Notes: generated by a model from the sequence alone, not told the origin. A stretch of 64,000 bases of DNA from Verticillium longisporum (GCA_019188255.1 JAETXT010000003.1:3224001-3288000); one strand, 5' to 3'. Positions 23,429 to 35,364 are shown, numbered from the stretch's first letter. Translations and numbers: made by a program.

Positions 23429-25132
23429 TGGACGGACTACCTGAAGAGGCGTCCATCTACCACTGGTAGGGCTGCAGCAACCAGGCACATGAAACTGGCG
23501 CTATCCTCGGAGCCGTGACCGTCTGGGTCGGCGGTCTGCGGGACCCGGGATCATTGATCGACATGTGCTGGCGGGCCGGGTGTTGGGTTGCTTCGATGGC
23601 AAACGCCAAAGAGCAGTGCGAGTGCCCTGGTTGGCTCGGGTCTTCCCACTTGGATGCATCTGTAAGGGACCGCAGCCTCGGGTTGGGCAGAGATTTTGGC
23701 CAGTGGCTCCATAGCATGGTCGGGATACCGCTGTCTAATGCGCGTGTCCGAGGTTCACATGCCAAAGGCGAGTGTTTGCGGAGGGGCCAGAGTCTGTAAT
23801 TGATAAGAATCTGCATGGGAAACTGCCCCAAAAAAATGAGACCAAAGAAAAATTGTGCTGTGCCTGCTTGGAGGTGTGCTAAACGTCAGAGCTGTGCCGC
23901 GTGCCCAGCATAGATTATGCGGCAATGGTGAGGAGCGCACGAGTCACTGTTCCGTCTGTTCCAAGGTTTGACCAGCTTGGCTTTCGTTGTTGAGACTTGT
24001 CTGCCTGATCAATGTGGTGGGTGGCTGTCGGAGGACCTCGACCGGGCCATCCCAGGCTCCAGAGCAACAGAAGACAGGGACCGGCTCGACAGGTTGCATA
24101 GCAGCCAGAGATGGCCATGGATTGGAGACAATGGCCAAATGAGGTTGAGACGCGGGCTGGCTGAGGCGAACATGAGGAGTCAAGGGGATCGCATGCAGGC
24201 ACCCGCCAGGCGGAAGAAGAAAACAGTGAGGCAGACGCTAGAGCAAGCCAGTACATCCCGGCATCAGTGAGAAGACGGTAGGGTGAGTGACTACTGAGTC
24301 TCTCTCTTGCCTCTGTGGACCGTCGGACACCTCTTTTCGGCCGGGCAAGTCCGATCTGACTGCACTGTAGAGATACAGGGGGCGGCAGGCACCATCCGAT
24401 GAGTGCTCAGGTGATGATACAGTGCGACGTGAGGGGCTCCTTCCAGTCCCCTGCTGCACCTGCCAGAAGTGCGTGCGCTTGCCCGTGCTGGGCCTGGCTT
24501 CCCCATTCGTTTCGTCATTCATCCCACCCAGACACTCCACTTGCGCTCCGAATAGGTCACGGCTGGTCGCCGTGGTACATATTCTGGGCCTGGTCTCCGT
24601 CTCAACGTCGTGTCACGAGGCTCCTGACGCTTTTGATCCGAGGTCTTCTGCTCCGTCTGCTCTTTTTCTTCGCTATCCCTTCTTCTCAGCCTGGCCATCT
24701 TCACGCTCGTATACACAGCGACCGGCTTTGCGCTTACATTCTCCCCCCTTTTTTCGACGGAACCTTGCCCCATTCCAACTGCGACGCCCACGTTCCCTCG
24801 CTCAACTACCGCGAACTATCCAGGTTCGGTCCGGACCAGGGTCTTGCACATCAGATATACAGCTTCCCCAACAATCGCCTTCGCACCCAGCGCTCCTGTT
24901 CAACAACTCCCACAGTCCTCAGCCCATCTTGCGCAGCAGCCTAGTTTTTGGACCTCCTCTGACGACTGCGCCAAAAGACTTCGACCACCTTCCGAAACAT
25001 CTGCTTCCTTCGCATCGCGCTGCCTCTCAATCTCGGTTTCCCTGGTTGCCCCGGCTTCCTTGGTCTCCTCGCTCCCTCGCCCTCGAGTAGCGCCCCCCTC
25101 CCCCTCCAACCGTCACAAACGACACCTACAAA
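23429..25132. other. Intergenic and lipin 5' leader, no gene seen
   Basis: About 1.7 kb. From about 24.45 kb to the lipin ATG the plus strand is pyrimidine-rich (runs of C and T), as is common in fungal promoters and long 5' leaders. Several short upstream ATG frames are present, but none shows conservation. No RNA gene was recognised. Confidence 0.5.
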
Positions 25133-27519
25133 ATGCAGTACGTCAGGAGCTCACTGAGTTCCGTGTCCTCGGCATGGAACTCCATCAACCCTGCTACCCT
25201 TAGCGGTGCCATCGACGTCATTGTCGTCGAGCAGGATGATGGCTCCCTCGTTTGCTCTCCTTTCCATGTGCGCTTTGGCAAATTCTCCCTCCTTCGTCCC
25301 TATGAGAAGAAGGTCGAGTTCAAAGTCAATGGCGAAAAGCAACCCTACTCCATGAAGCTCGGCGAAGAAGGCGAGGCTTTCTTCGTCTTTGAGACCAAAG
25401 AAACCATTCCCAAGGACATGCAGACCTCGCCGCTCGTCTCGCCCGCCTCCAGCCCGCCCATGGACCCGCAGCACTCGCCCGAAGCCGGACTCCAGGAACC
25501 TGATCTGCTCGACCTCGACGAGCTCAACAGGAAGCCCCGCCGTCCTCCTCCTGCTGTAGTGTACTCCTCGCGCGATCACAGTAAGAAGATGACCGACTCG
25601 GTGCCACAGATTGACGTGTTCGAGCGCTGACCCTTTGGACTAGCTCTCATCTCCTCGTCCACATCCCCCGAACTGTCGAACGGACGGCCAGCGTCTGGCG
25701 ACTGGTCCAGCATGATGCGCCCTCACAGTGACGATATCTTGCGCAAATCAGCCCGCTCAACCGACCGCGACCTGACCGATGAGCCTTCCGACGGGCAGAG
25801 CCAAGAAATGTCCGAACGCTCGCAAAGTCCACCTCCGCTGGCGCCCCGAGAGGCGCTCGAGCGCGCCATCGCCCTGTCGCGAAATCTTGAGGCAGCGAAT
25901 ATCCCTAGCCAGGTTACCGAGACTGGCGATCTCAAACTCGACATGACGGGTTTCAAGAGCAGCGAAGAGGAAATCTTCCGCGCCGAGATTGTTGCTCGTA
26001 AGATCCTCTCCCAGGAACTTGACGGCAACTATGATATCGGCTCCCTCTTCGGCATGGACGAGCACGGTAACATCTGGTTATACAGCAGCGAAGGAGCCAA
26101 AGTAGCAGCGCGCAAGAAGCCCATGGCGGCTGGAATGGGTCCTGTCCCCACGCATGCTGCTGAGGCTGTCTCCTACCCTGGCTATCAGAGCGACGCTAGC
26201 GACGAGACGACGACGGGGCCAGCTCACTCGCACAGGAGGTCTGAATCTGATGGGGGCCTCCAGACTCCCCTGAGCACCCCGCCAGGTTCGACCGCCGGAG
26301 ACCCCAACCTCAATTACGCCAAGACGCTCCGGTTGACTAGCGATCAGCTGAAGGCTCTGGGTCTGAAGCCCGGCGAGAACAGCATGAGCTTCACTGTCAA
26401 CCGTGCGACATGCCAGGCCAACATGTATCTGTGGAGGCATGAGACGCCAGTTGTCATTTCCGACATTGACGGCACCATCACCAAGTCGGACGCCCTCGGC
26501 CACGTCCTCAACATGATCGGACGTGACTGGACGCACGCTGGTGTGGCGAAACTGTACAGCGATATCGCTGCGAATGGTTACAACATCATGTACCTGACCA
26601 GTCGGTCCGTGGGACAGTCAGACACGACGAGAGCGTACCTCGCTGGCATTCAGCAGGAAAACTACAAGGTCCCTCGGGGCCCGACCATTCTGTCCCCTGA
26701 CCGGACAATGGCTGCCCTTCGACGTGAAGTGTATCTTCGTAAGCCCCACGTGTTCAAGATGGCTACACTTAGAGACATTCGTCACCTGTACGGGCCGGAC
26801 CAGACTCCCTTCTATGCCGGATTCGGCAACCGTCTCACGGATCAGATATCGTACCGAACGGTCGATGTTCCGAGGAACCGCATCTTTACCATCAACTCCA
26901 ATGCTGAGGTGTCGCTTGATCTCCTCAGTCTTAACAAGCTGAAACTAAGCTACATCAACATCAACGAGGTCGTGGACCACTTTTTCCCCCTGTCAGCACC
27001 CTCATCACTGGCGGTGGTGAGGAGTACACCGATTTCAAGTTCTGGAGGAACACGCCCCTCGAACTCGATGAGTTCTCCGCCAGCGATACGGATGACGAGG
27101 AAGACGAGGACGACGATGAAGAAGATGATGAAGAAGACGATGACGAGGAGGCCGGCGACGGCATGGCTGACAGTTACATCTCGCGTGATTCTATTGACGA
27201 GTACGCAGACGGACGCGAAAGCATCCTCAGCGACAGCGTCACCGGCGACGACTCCTTGATGAAATCTCTGGTGCTCGACGACGAGGATGGCGATGACGAA
27301 GACTCGTTCGAAGACGCTGAAGATGACGGGGACAATGACGATGACGACGCACCCGCGAGCCCCGCGCGAACGGAGCGTGAGCGTACTGTCACGGCTGACG
27401 AGCCAATCAACGGTGTCAAGTTGAGCCCGACCTCTGACAAGCCAGTGGTCGAGGACATTGGCGCCGAGATGATCACAGGGGTAAAGCATCTCACCCAGGA
27501 GAAGCCGGCGTGGAAGTGA
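25133..27519 (+). CDS. PAH1: Lipin-type phosphatidate phosphatase
   Basis: Mg-dependent phosphatidate phosphatase (yeast Pah1/Smp2, fission-yeast Ned1) that makes diacylglycerol at the ER/nuclear membrane and restrains nuclear-membrane growth. Exon 1, 25133-25580, carries the N-lipin domain (LSGAIDVIVVEQDDGSLVCS, PFHVRFGKFSLL). A 63-nt intron with GTAAGA donor follows, and exon 2 starts at 25644. The haloacid-dehalogenase catalytic motif DIDGT is at residues 423-427, with ALGHVLNMIGRDWTHAGVA after it. The frame breaks at the C5 run 26986-26990: family sequence (VSTLITGGGEEYTDFKFWR) continues one base out of phase to the stop at 27519. One missing C in the run would restore 774 residues. The tail is strongly acidic (Asp/Glu runs). 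The gene converges on TAF9. Confidence 0.92.
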
Positions 27520-28472
27520 AAGAACCCAGTGCGCTAAATCTAGTTTTGCTCTTACCAGGCTGGTGACGTTTATGATCCCGAGACCGAAAAGACCAAGCAA
27601 GTTTGATGGCAACGTTTTGTTGCGAGCGACGGTGCGGCTTTCTTTTGAGTGCGTTCCTTCTTTTCTGCGGATTCGCTACCTCGAAAGGAGATTTGGGAGG
27701 AAATGTGTATTGGATGAGGCAGGACGAGAGGTGCATAGCGACAGGCGTTGGATTGGTGTTTCTCGACGAGGTAGCTCGAGCGAGCGGTTGCGGTGGTTTC
27801 ATGTACAACGGATCCGATAAAAGTCTTGCACAGCGATCAATACACGGTACAAAGACAGGAAGAGATAAACTCAATATCAACCGGCTCCATTCGATTTCTT
27901 AATGGGCTCGTGGCCCTGGGTATATATGGTACACTTTCTCTACACACGCCCATCCCATGCTTTGCTTTTCTTTTTCGTTGGCGGTGACGCGCCCACTCTC
28001 AATACGGGCCCCAAGTCCTGTCCATGGGCACAAAGTAAGCCGCAGTGTTGCCCGAAGAAGAGCCCGGCATGTGCGTCTGCTCAACATGAGACAAGCCGTC
28101 GTTCATGGCCCCGTCTGTCCCTACTTCCATGTCGGCCGTAATAGATGTGGCCCTCGCAGTCTGACCCCCAAAATCGAAGGCGTGGTTCGAGTTGACTGCC
28201 ATGGCGTGGCTATTGAGCGAACCCCCGGTCATATATGCGTCGCCAGTCGGAAGAGCAAAGGTGCGACGCGCAGCAAAAGCCGGCTCGTGGGCAGCTGCAG
28301 TCGACTGGACGTATATTGGCGCGTCGCCCTCCGGGTGCAGGTTCCGGCTCATAATGTGGCCCATGACGCGATTGAGAAGCACAGGGTTCAAGCCAGGGGG
28401 CTGAACCAGGTGATCGTGTCCGAAGCGCCCGACGTGCGCGGTCGCGGCCGCGGCGGTGAAAGAGCCGTCCTT
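27520..28472. other. Convergent 3' region with an open frame after TAF9
   Basis: This stretch lies between the lipin and TAF9 stops. On the minus strand the frame of TAF9 stays open from 28472 to a stop at 27999 (158 codons), including an ATG at 28391. Its composition is protein-like (AFDFGGQTARATSITADMEV), but no family is recognised. It may be 3' untranslated sequence, a separate small gene or an extension. Confidence 0.4.
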
Positions 28473-29387
28473 CTAGCCCGACCCTTCCATCTTGAGGTCC
28501 TTGTCCTCGTCCATCTCGTTGCCGAAGACGTCCTCCATGGTGCCGCCCTCGACGCCCTCGCCGCCGACGTCGTCGTCGTCGTCGTCCTTGATCGTGTTGT
28601 TGGCACCGGCGCCCGTCTGCTCGACACCCTCCATGGCGCCGCTGCCGCCGCCGCCGGGCGCCGCAGCCACGGGCATGTCGTCGTCCGAGTCCTCGTCCAT
28701 GCCGGCCTCCTCCCACATGTCCTTGAGCCCCCAGCTCGTGCCGCTGAGGACGAAGCGCTCGCTGGGCAGGCGGGCGCCCCACTCGTTGGGCGCGACCTTG
28801 GGCAGGGCGACGCGGTTGTGCTCCTTGGCGAGGTCCTGGAGCCAGTCCTTGCTCATGCCGCCGGCGCCGGCGCCGCCGCGGAACTGGTAGCTCAGGCGCG
28901 CGGCGAGGGGGAGCTGGCCGGCGTGGGCCGACACGGTGCCGCCGCCGCCCGTGCCGGGGATCGAGGCGGCGCCGGCGCCCGCCGAGGCCGAGGGCTTGGA
29001 GCCGGCGTGCGTCGTGTAGGGGTCGGCCGAGAGGTGGAGGGCGTCGTTGAGGATCGACGACGTGTGGCGGTAGGCAAAGTCGAGGAGCAGGAGGGGCACG
29101 CGCGACTCGTACGCTGTCACGCCCTGCGAGGTGAGGAGGAGCTCGATCATGCGCGCGTCGCGGGGGCGCGGGGCCGAGGTTGTGGGCGAGGCGGGCGCCT
29201 GCTGTTGCTGCTGCTGCTGTTGCTGGTTTTGCTGAGTCGACTGCGATTGTGATGCGTTTGTGGCGGTTTGTGATTGAGATGCTGGCGGTTGCGAGTTGGA
29301 TGCTGTCGCCTGCGTCGCAGGGTTGCTCTGGCTGCCGTTCGAGGAGGCAGGCAGGCCGTTGGTCTGGGGTGCTGTCTGGGAGGCCAT
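28473..29387 (-). CDS. TAF9: TFIID/SAGA subunit TAF9
   Basis: Histone-fold subunit shared by TFIID and SAGA that pairs with TAF6. A single uninterrupted frame gives 304 residues. The histone fold begins near residue 75: DARMIELLLTSQGVTAYESR followed by VPLLLLDFAYRHTSSILNDA, a clear TAF9 signature. The conserved second block NEWGARLPSERFVLSGTSWG lies near residue 200. The N-terminus is Gln/Ser/Ala-rich with a Q9 run. The C-terminus is acidic (DDDDDD, MDEDKD), as in other fungal TAF9 proteins. A long glycine/alanine insertion separates the two conserved blocks. The stop is TAG at 28475-28473, and the same frame stays open beyond it. Confidence 0.92.
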   Translation of the reverse strand: MASQTAPQTNGLPASSNGSQSNPATQATASNSQPPASQSQTATNASQSQSTQQNQQQQQQQQQAPASPTTSAPRPRDARMIELLLTSQGVTAYESRVPLLLLDFAYRHTSSILNDALHLSADPYTTHAGSKPSASAGAGAASIPGTGGGGTVSAHAGQLPLAARLSYQFRGGAGAGGMSKDWLQDLAKEHNRVALPKVAPNEWGARLPSERFVLSGTSWGLKDMWEEAGMDEDSDDDMPVAAAPGGGGSGAMEGVEQTGAGANNTIKDDDDDDVGGEGVEGGTMEDVFGNEMDEDKDLKMEGSG

Positions 29388-30553
29388 GGTGGCTGGAGTG
29401 GAAGGCGCTGAGAAGATGTGTGATTCGGAGGAATTTTAGAGGGTTGTTGCAGGAGTTCTTCTTGTCTGGGTCGTTGCTCGAGACGAGCGAAATGGAGAGG
29501 GTTGGGTGTGTGATTCGCGTCGAGCACGGCGGGATGCGACGCGATCGAGGGCGCAGGTCTTCGTTCGTATGGCGATAGGTATTTTGTGGATAGATGTCTA
29601 GCAGGAGATCCACTGCGTTTCTCTCATTGAGCGATGTTGGTCGAATTGGTCGCTTTCGAGAGGTTGGCAGCCACAGACGTAGGATTGAGCTTGAAGATGC
29701 TTGACCGCAGAAGCGAAGCTGTAGCTGCCTTCGCTGAACCAACGGCTCTGGCCGAGCCTCGCTGCTTTAGCCGAGTTGGAGCCTTACCTCAGCACGATGC
29801 ATACCCACGACCCAACCATCCAAACCGACCATCTCAATGAGCCGTCCGTGTTATATTAGTTCTATGGGCCATTGGTCTTTACCTGTCTTTTATTTTCATC
29901 TGAGCTAGAAACAGGCGTCTTGACTTTCTTTGAATGAGCTCGATATGATGGCGATACTTCCACATTATCATCAGTATCCAGCAATGGAGCACGTAGAATT
30001 TGGAGATGGAGAGAGGCATATGCCCTTCATATGGAACCCTCTTCCGGCTTCATTGCCTTGAAGCCCTGATATGCCAGAAAGTCAAGTCTGCCATTTGAAT
30101 ATGCATATCAGTTATCAGCCATACCTTCATGGCCAGGCGGACGGGAATCTTGCCACACCGAACATCGTAGAGAAGAATCGTGCGTTGAAGCCAGGTCCTC
30201 TGGCAGACGCTTTCGAACAGTTTTATGACACTTGGACCTTTGACCTTGTAGAGTGATTGACCAACCTAATTCAACTACACTGTCGCAGTCTTTAGAGCTC
30301 AGACAACGGAGCAATAGCGGCAAGGAAACTAAACCCACTTGGACGCAGTGGTCGGTCGTCAAATAATCCGCTCCGCGACGATGCACTGACCACACCTTAT
30401 TTCTCTGCGCCAGGGTGTGTCGATTGGGCCTTGGCAAATGGAGGGGCAAAAGACTGCGAAAATGCCCCGCCAAATCGAGTGGACTGTCCAGGTCCGATGC
30501 AGGACACTGTGACGCTCACAGTCAACGGCGTCACGCTAAATATTTTCCTCTAT

Positions 30554-30560
30554 TGACTCA
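30554..30560 (+). promoter_or_regulatory. CPC1/Gcn4-type site (TGACTCA)
   Basis: A perfect consensus for the bZIP general amino-acid control regulator (Gcn4 in yeast, CPC1/CpcA in filamentous fungi). It lies 118 bp upstream of the HIS4 start codon and just upstream of a TATATA at 30582. Histidine genes are classical targets of this regulator, so position and family agree. Confidence 0.7.
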
Positions 30561-30600
30561 CCAAATACCTGGATCTCACGATATATACCCGGACATTGGT

Positions 30601-30606
30601 TGACTC
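30601..30606 (+). promoter_or_regulatory. Second CPC1/Gcn4-type half-conserved site (TGACTC)
   Basis: A TGACTC core 72 bp upstream of the HIS4 ATG and downstream of the TATATA. It is weaker than the upstream site because the last base of the consensus is G, and it may lie in the transcript leader. Confidence 0.4.
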
Positions 30607-30677
30607 GGATACCCGTATTCCTCGTCATCCCACTCTCATATCACATCATTGGCTCATCGCCAATCATCCAGACAGCC

Positions 30678-33282
30678 ATGGAGACGACACTGCCCTTCCC
30701 CTTCGTCATCAGTGTCGGAACCTCTTCTGAGGGCCTCACTCGCGAACAGGTCTCGGTCCTGGGCGCCCCTTTCTTCGATGCCGACGATAAGACGATTGCG
30801 AGCAACACGGACTTCCAGGCTTACTTCGACGTCAGTGCTGTTCAATCATACGAGGACATTGTGTCCCTTCTCGACCGCGGTGCGAGGAGAGTCTTTGTCG
30901 ACACCGAGCGACTTCCTGAGTATGCCGACTTCAGAGACCGCGTAGCCCCCACAGTTTCAACCCTCGACCTCTCAGCCGCCACATCCAATGGTCTTCTCGT
31001 CAAAGACTTTGACCCTTCAAGTTCCGGTGTCGACGAATTCGTCAAGCAGGCCGGCGAGAAGAAGCTGTCCAACCTGTTCGTCAAGCCCGTATCTGGCGCC
31101 AACCTCGAAAGCTTCATCGAGATCGCCCAGAAGGCTCACGCCATCCCTATCATTCCCTCAGACGCCCTGACCGTCAACAAGGATGACTCGACCCGCCTCT
31201 CACTGGCCAAGGTCATCGCCTCCCTGTGGAAGTCTGACAGGACTGACGGTCTTCTCCCTACCGTTGTCTGCGACGAGTCGAGCACCGCGCTCGGCCTTGC
31301 CTACAGCAGCCAGGAGAGCATTTCCGAAGCCATTCGAACACAGACTGGTGTCTATCAGAGCCGTAAGCGCGGGCTCTGGTACAAGGGCGCCACATCTGGC
31401 GACACTCAGGAGCTGCTCCAGGTCTCCTTGGACTGCGACAACGACGCCATCAAGTTTGTCGTCAGGCAAAAGGGACGCTTCTGCCACCTCGAGCAAGATG
31501 GTTGCTTTGGCAACTTGACGGGCATCGCCCGTCTTGAAAAGACCCTCAAAGCCAGGAAAGAGTCTGCTCCTGAGGGCTCCTACACGGCACGCCTTTTCAA
31601 CGACGAGAAGCTCCTGAGGGCCAAGATCATGGAGGAGGCCGAGGAGCTGTGTGACGCCAAGACGAAGGAGGATGTTGCTTTCGAGGCCGCAGACCTGATT
31701 TACTTTGCCCTCACCAAGGCTGTCAGTGCTGGTGTCAGCGTGGCTGATATCGAGAAGAGCCTTGATGCCAAGGGCTGGAAGGTGAAGAGGAGAAAGGGTG
31801 ATGCGAAGGGCAAGTGGGCCGAGAAGGAGGGCATCAAGACCGATGCGCCAGCTCCTGTCAAGGCCGCCCTGGCGCCTGCTCCTCAGAGCAACGGTGCCAA
31901 GTCTGACAAGATCCTCATGCGCCGTTACGATGCGTCCAAGGTCTCGGCTGCCGAGGTCACCGAGGTCCTGAAGAGGCCATCACAGAAGTCTCCTGAGGCT
32001 ATTCTCAACATCGTCAAGCCTATCATTGACGAGGTCCGTTCCGGCGGCGACAAGGCCGTGCTCTCCTACACTCACAAGTTTGAGAAGGCCACATCACTCA
32101 CCTCGCCTGTCTTGAGGGCACCCTTCCCTGAGGAGGCCATGAAGCTTTCTGAGGAGTCCATCAAGGCCATTGACATCTCTTTCGAGAACATCCGCAAGTT
32201 CCACGCCGCCCAGAAGGAGGACAAGCCCCTCCATGTCGAGACGATGCCTGGTGTTGTGTGCAGCCGCATGTGCAGGCCGAGCGAGCGCGTCGGACTCTAC
32301 ATCCCCGGTGGCACAGCTGTCCTGCCCAGCACTGCTCTCATGCTCGGTGTCCCCGCCATGGTCGCCGGCTGCAAGAAGATTGTCTTCGCGTCGCCGCCCC
32401 GCGCCGACGGCAGCCTGACGCCCGAGATTGTCTACGTCGCTCACAAGGTCGGCGCCGAGAGCATCGTCCTCGCCGGTGGCGCCCAGGCCGTCGCCGCCCT
32501 GGCCTACGGCACCGAGTCGGTCCCCAAGGTCGACAAGATCCTCGGCCCCGGCAACCAGTTCGTGACGGCAGCCAAGATGTTCGTCAGCAACGACACCAAC
32601 GCCGGCGTCAGCATCGACATGCCCGCCGGCCCCTCCGAGGTCCTCGTCATCGCCGACGCCGACGCCAACCCGGCCTTTGTCGCCTCCGACCTCCTCTCCC
32701 AGGCCGAGCACGGCGTCGACAGCCAGGTCGTCCTCCTCGCCGTCGACCTGTCCGAGGACAAGCTCCGCGCCATCGAGGACGCGCTCCACGAGCAGGCCAT
32801 TGCCCTGCCGCGCGTCGACATTGTCCGCGGCGCCATTGCCCACTCGGTCACCATCCAAGTCCGCGACATGGACGAGGCCATGCGCATCAGCAACGACTAC
32901 GCACCCGAGCACCTCATCCTCCAGCTCAAGAACGCCCCCGAGGTCGCCCAGATGGTCATGAACGCCGGCAGCATCTTCATCGGCGAGTGGACCCCCGAGA
33001 GCGTCGGCGACTACTCGGCCGGCGTGAACCACTCTCTTCGTATGTTTCCCCCTCTACACCTATTGAATCCCCGCCTAACGTGTTCCAGCCACCTACGGTT
33101 TCGCCAAGCAGTACTCGGGCGTCAACCTCGGCTCCTTCGTCAAGCACATCACGAGCTCGAACCTCACGGCCGAGGGTCTGCGCAACGTCGGCTCGGCCGT
33201 CATGCAGCTGGCCAAGGTCGAGGAGCTCGAGGCTCACAGGCGGGCGGTCGAGATTCGTCTCAACTACCTCGACAAGAAATGA
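30678..33282 (+). CDS. HIS4: Trifunctional histidine biosynthesis protein HIS4
   Basis: One polypeptide carrying steps 2, 3 and 9-10 of histidine synthesis (N. crassa his-3, yeast HIS4). Two exons, 30678-33039 and 33089-33282, with a 49-nt intron give 851 residues. The order is: an N-terminal domain; phosphoribosyl-AMP cyclohydrolase from about residue 228 (SRKRGLWYKGATSGDTQELL, DCDNDA); phosphoribosyl-ATP pyrophosphatase (LLRAKIMEEAEELCDAKTKE, FEAADLIYFAL); a Lys/Ala linker; then histidinol dehydrogenase from about residue 415. The last has VGLYIPGGTAVLPST, the zinc/NAD signature GPGNQFVTAAKMFVSNDTNA and DMPAGPSEV, and AEHGVDSQ. The intron sits inside the conserved SVGDYSAGVNHSLPTYGFAK block, which supports the splice. 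Two general-control motifs lie upstream. Confidence 0.97.
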
Positions 33283-33686
33283 TAGATGATGGGAAGTATG
33301 AGGGGGGGGGGGGGTAGACTACTGGAGTTTTACTGGGGGATCGTCGTTGTCAGACGACGGCATTTAACTAGAGTTGCAATTAAAATCTTCTCGTACTTGT
33401 CACGCTACTCATGTTTCGTCATTTCGACACAGATGTCCACGTCTCATATTCGATATTTTTCATTCACCAGTCACCATGAACGCACGCCACGGCAGATATC
33501 AGACAATCAGCACTTAAACATCAAGGCGCAAAGGCCCTGCGATTACCAAACAGCTAACACCCCGCATGTCGCCATCTGTGAACACAAGAGAAGTCTTTAT
33601 GATACACTAGGCCTGTAAACGGTATCTCATACACTCTATTCCTTGGATCGCCTCCGGCCCCGGTATCGCTCGCTTGCACTGCACGC
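33283..33686. other. Convergent 3' region with G13 run
   Basis: 404 bp between the convergent stops of HIS4 and MPP beta, so it holds both 3' untranslated regions. A run of 13 G lies at 33302-33314, 19 bp after the HIS4 stop codon. No gene was seen. Confidence 0.65.
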
Positions 33687-35364
33687 TTAGAACTTGGGCT
33701 TCATGGTGTTCCTCAACCTCTGGTAGTCAAAGAGACCCTCGATGCTTCCTACCGCGCTGACGGCGATGTCCTGGTCCCAGAGCTTCCTGTTGGCAAAGTC
33801 CATGACGTCCTTCTCGGTGATGGCGTCGATGATGCGCTCAATCTCGCCGGGGCTGGCGCGGCGGCCGGTGGTGATGAGCTGGCGGCCAATGTCCTCGGCA
33901 ATAGCGGTGGTGCCGTCGAGGGACAGGAGGATGGAAGCCTTCAGCTGGGCCTTGGCGCGCTCCGTCTCGGCCTCGCTGACGTTGGAGGCGAGACGCATCC
34001 ACTCGCGGATGGCGAAGTGGACGAGATCGTCGACGCGCTCCTTCTGGTCGGTGACGAGGTAGATACCCCAAAGACTGGTTCTGCTGTTAGCCATCTTGTT
34101 CATTCATTACGCAAGAACTTGCCGTCACTCACCCGGTGTCGCTGTAGCTGGTGGAGAAGCTCATGAAGCTGTTGGCCAGGTTGTTGCGGTGGACGAAGCC
34201 GCTGAGCTTGCTGCCCTGGTGGGGAGCGTTGCCCATGGCCTTGTCGTAGTTGCCGACAATGGCCTGAGCGACGAGAGCGGTGTAGTAGTCATCGTCGTTC
34301 CAGCTGACACCCTCAACAGCAATGGCGATGTTGGCAGTGGGGATCTGGTCGTCACGGACGCGGACATCAGAGCCGATGAAGTCAGCCTTCTGCTTGGACA
34401 GAAGGTAGGCCTGGTTGTGGGCGCTCTGGGCGGGCAGGTTGGAGAAGTTCTTCTCGGCGAGCTCGACGAGCTTCTCGTGAGGGACACCACCGGAGCCAAC
34501 GAGAACCATGCGGTCAGCGGTGTAGTTGTTCTTGATGTAGTTGGTGAGCTCGGTGCGGGTGATGTCGCGGATGTTCTGGCGAGGGCCGAGGATGGTGCGG
34601 CCGAGGGGCTGGTGCTGGAAAGCGGTGGCGTGCAGGTGGTCAAAGACGACCTCCTCGAGCTGCTTCTCGACCTCCTCGGACTCGCGGAGGATGACGTCGC
34701 GCTCACGCTCAATGGCAGACTCCTCGAGCTTGGAGTTCTGGAGAATGTCGGAGAGAATGTCGACGCACTGGGGAACATCGGAGTTGAAGGCCTTGGCGAA
34801 GTAGACGGTGTTCTCGCGCTGGGGTTGATGGTCAGCATATTTCGCTCAGGAATTTTGCGTCGTGACGAACCGAGGTGTAGGCGTTCAGGTGACCGCCCAT
34901 GTTCTCAATCTCGAGCTCGAGCTGCTGCTGCGTCCTGTTGGAGGTGCCCTATATCGAGTATCAGACATTGTTCATCGGGATTGGCGTTTTGTTTTGATGC
35001 GGTTGTACCTTGAAGGCAAGGTGCTCGAGGAAGTGAGCAGTGCCGTTGTTGTCCTCAGTCTCGACCCTGGAACCGGCGACGCTCCACATGCCGACAGTCG
35101 GGGTCTGAGACCATGGCGTGTATTCACAAGCGACCTGTTTGGTATCAAGTAAGAAAACAGCGTTCAAAGCGATGTCGTCGTCGGCGTCCCCCAATGGAGC
35201 CGGAGAAAAGGGAGGCGTACTGTCAGGCCATTCTTGAGGGTGGTCGTCTGGGTCTTGCCAGGCGCAGGCGAGGCAAAACCTCTCGTCAGAGGAGCGGTCC
35301 TGGTGAGCGCCGCCCTGTTGCGCAGGCCCTGCGAGAGGTTCAAAGCTAGTCTCCGGGACGCCAT
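33687..35364 (-). CDS. MAS1: Mitochondrial processing peptidase beta subunit
   Basis: Catalytic M16 zinc metallopeptidase that removes presequences from imported mitochondrial proteins. In N. crassa the homologue (PEP) also serves as core protein 1 of complex III. Five exons (35364-35221, 35134-35009, 34948-34871, 34818-34133, 34080-33687) join in phase to give 475 residues; introns are 52-86 nt. The first exon is an Arg-rich presequence ending near [16 protein letters not shown]. The inverted zinc motif HFLEH is intact at residues 82-86, with the downstream glutamates in [16 protein letters not shown]. The glycine-rich substrate loop is seen as [15 protein letters not shown]. The C-terminal half is an inactive M16 domain ending [14 protein letters not shown]. 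Confidence 0.96.

Larger units (their letters stand above)
29388..30677. promoter_or_regulatory. Divergent promoter region, TAF9 / HIS4
   Basis: About 1.3 kb between two start codons pointing away from each other. The HIS4-proximal 150 bp carry a perfect general-control element TGACTCA at 30554-30560, a second TGACTC at 30601-30606, and a TATATA at 30582-30587. No gene was seen in the rest. Confidence 0.55.

Noticed and set aside
27957..29252. 431-codon plus-strand frame and a 510-codon minus-strand frame in another phase
   Set aside because: They overlap TAF9 without motifs. Their existence shows that openness by itself is weak evidence here, which also tempers the TAF9 read-through idea.
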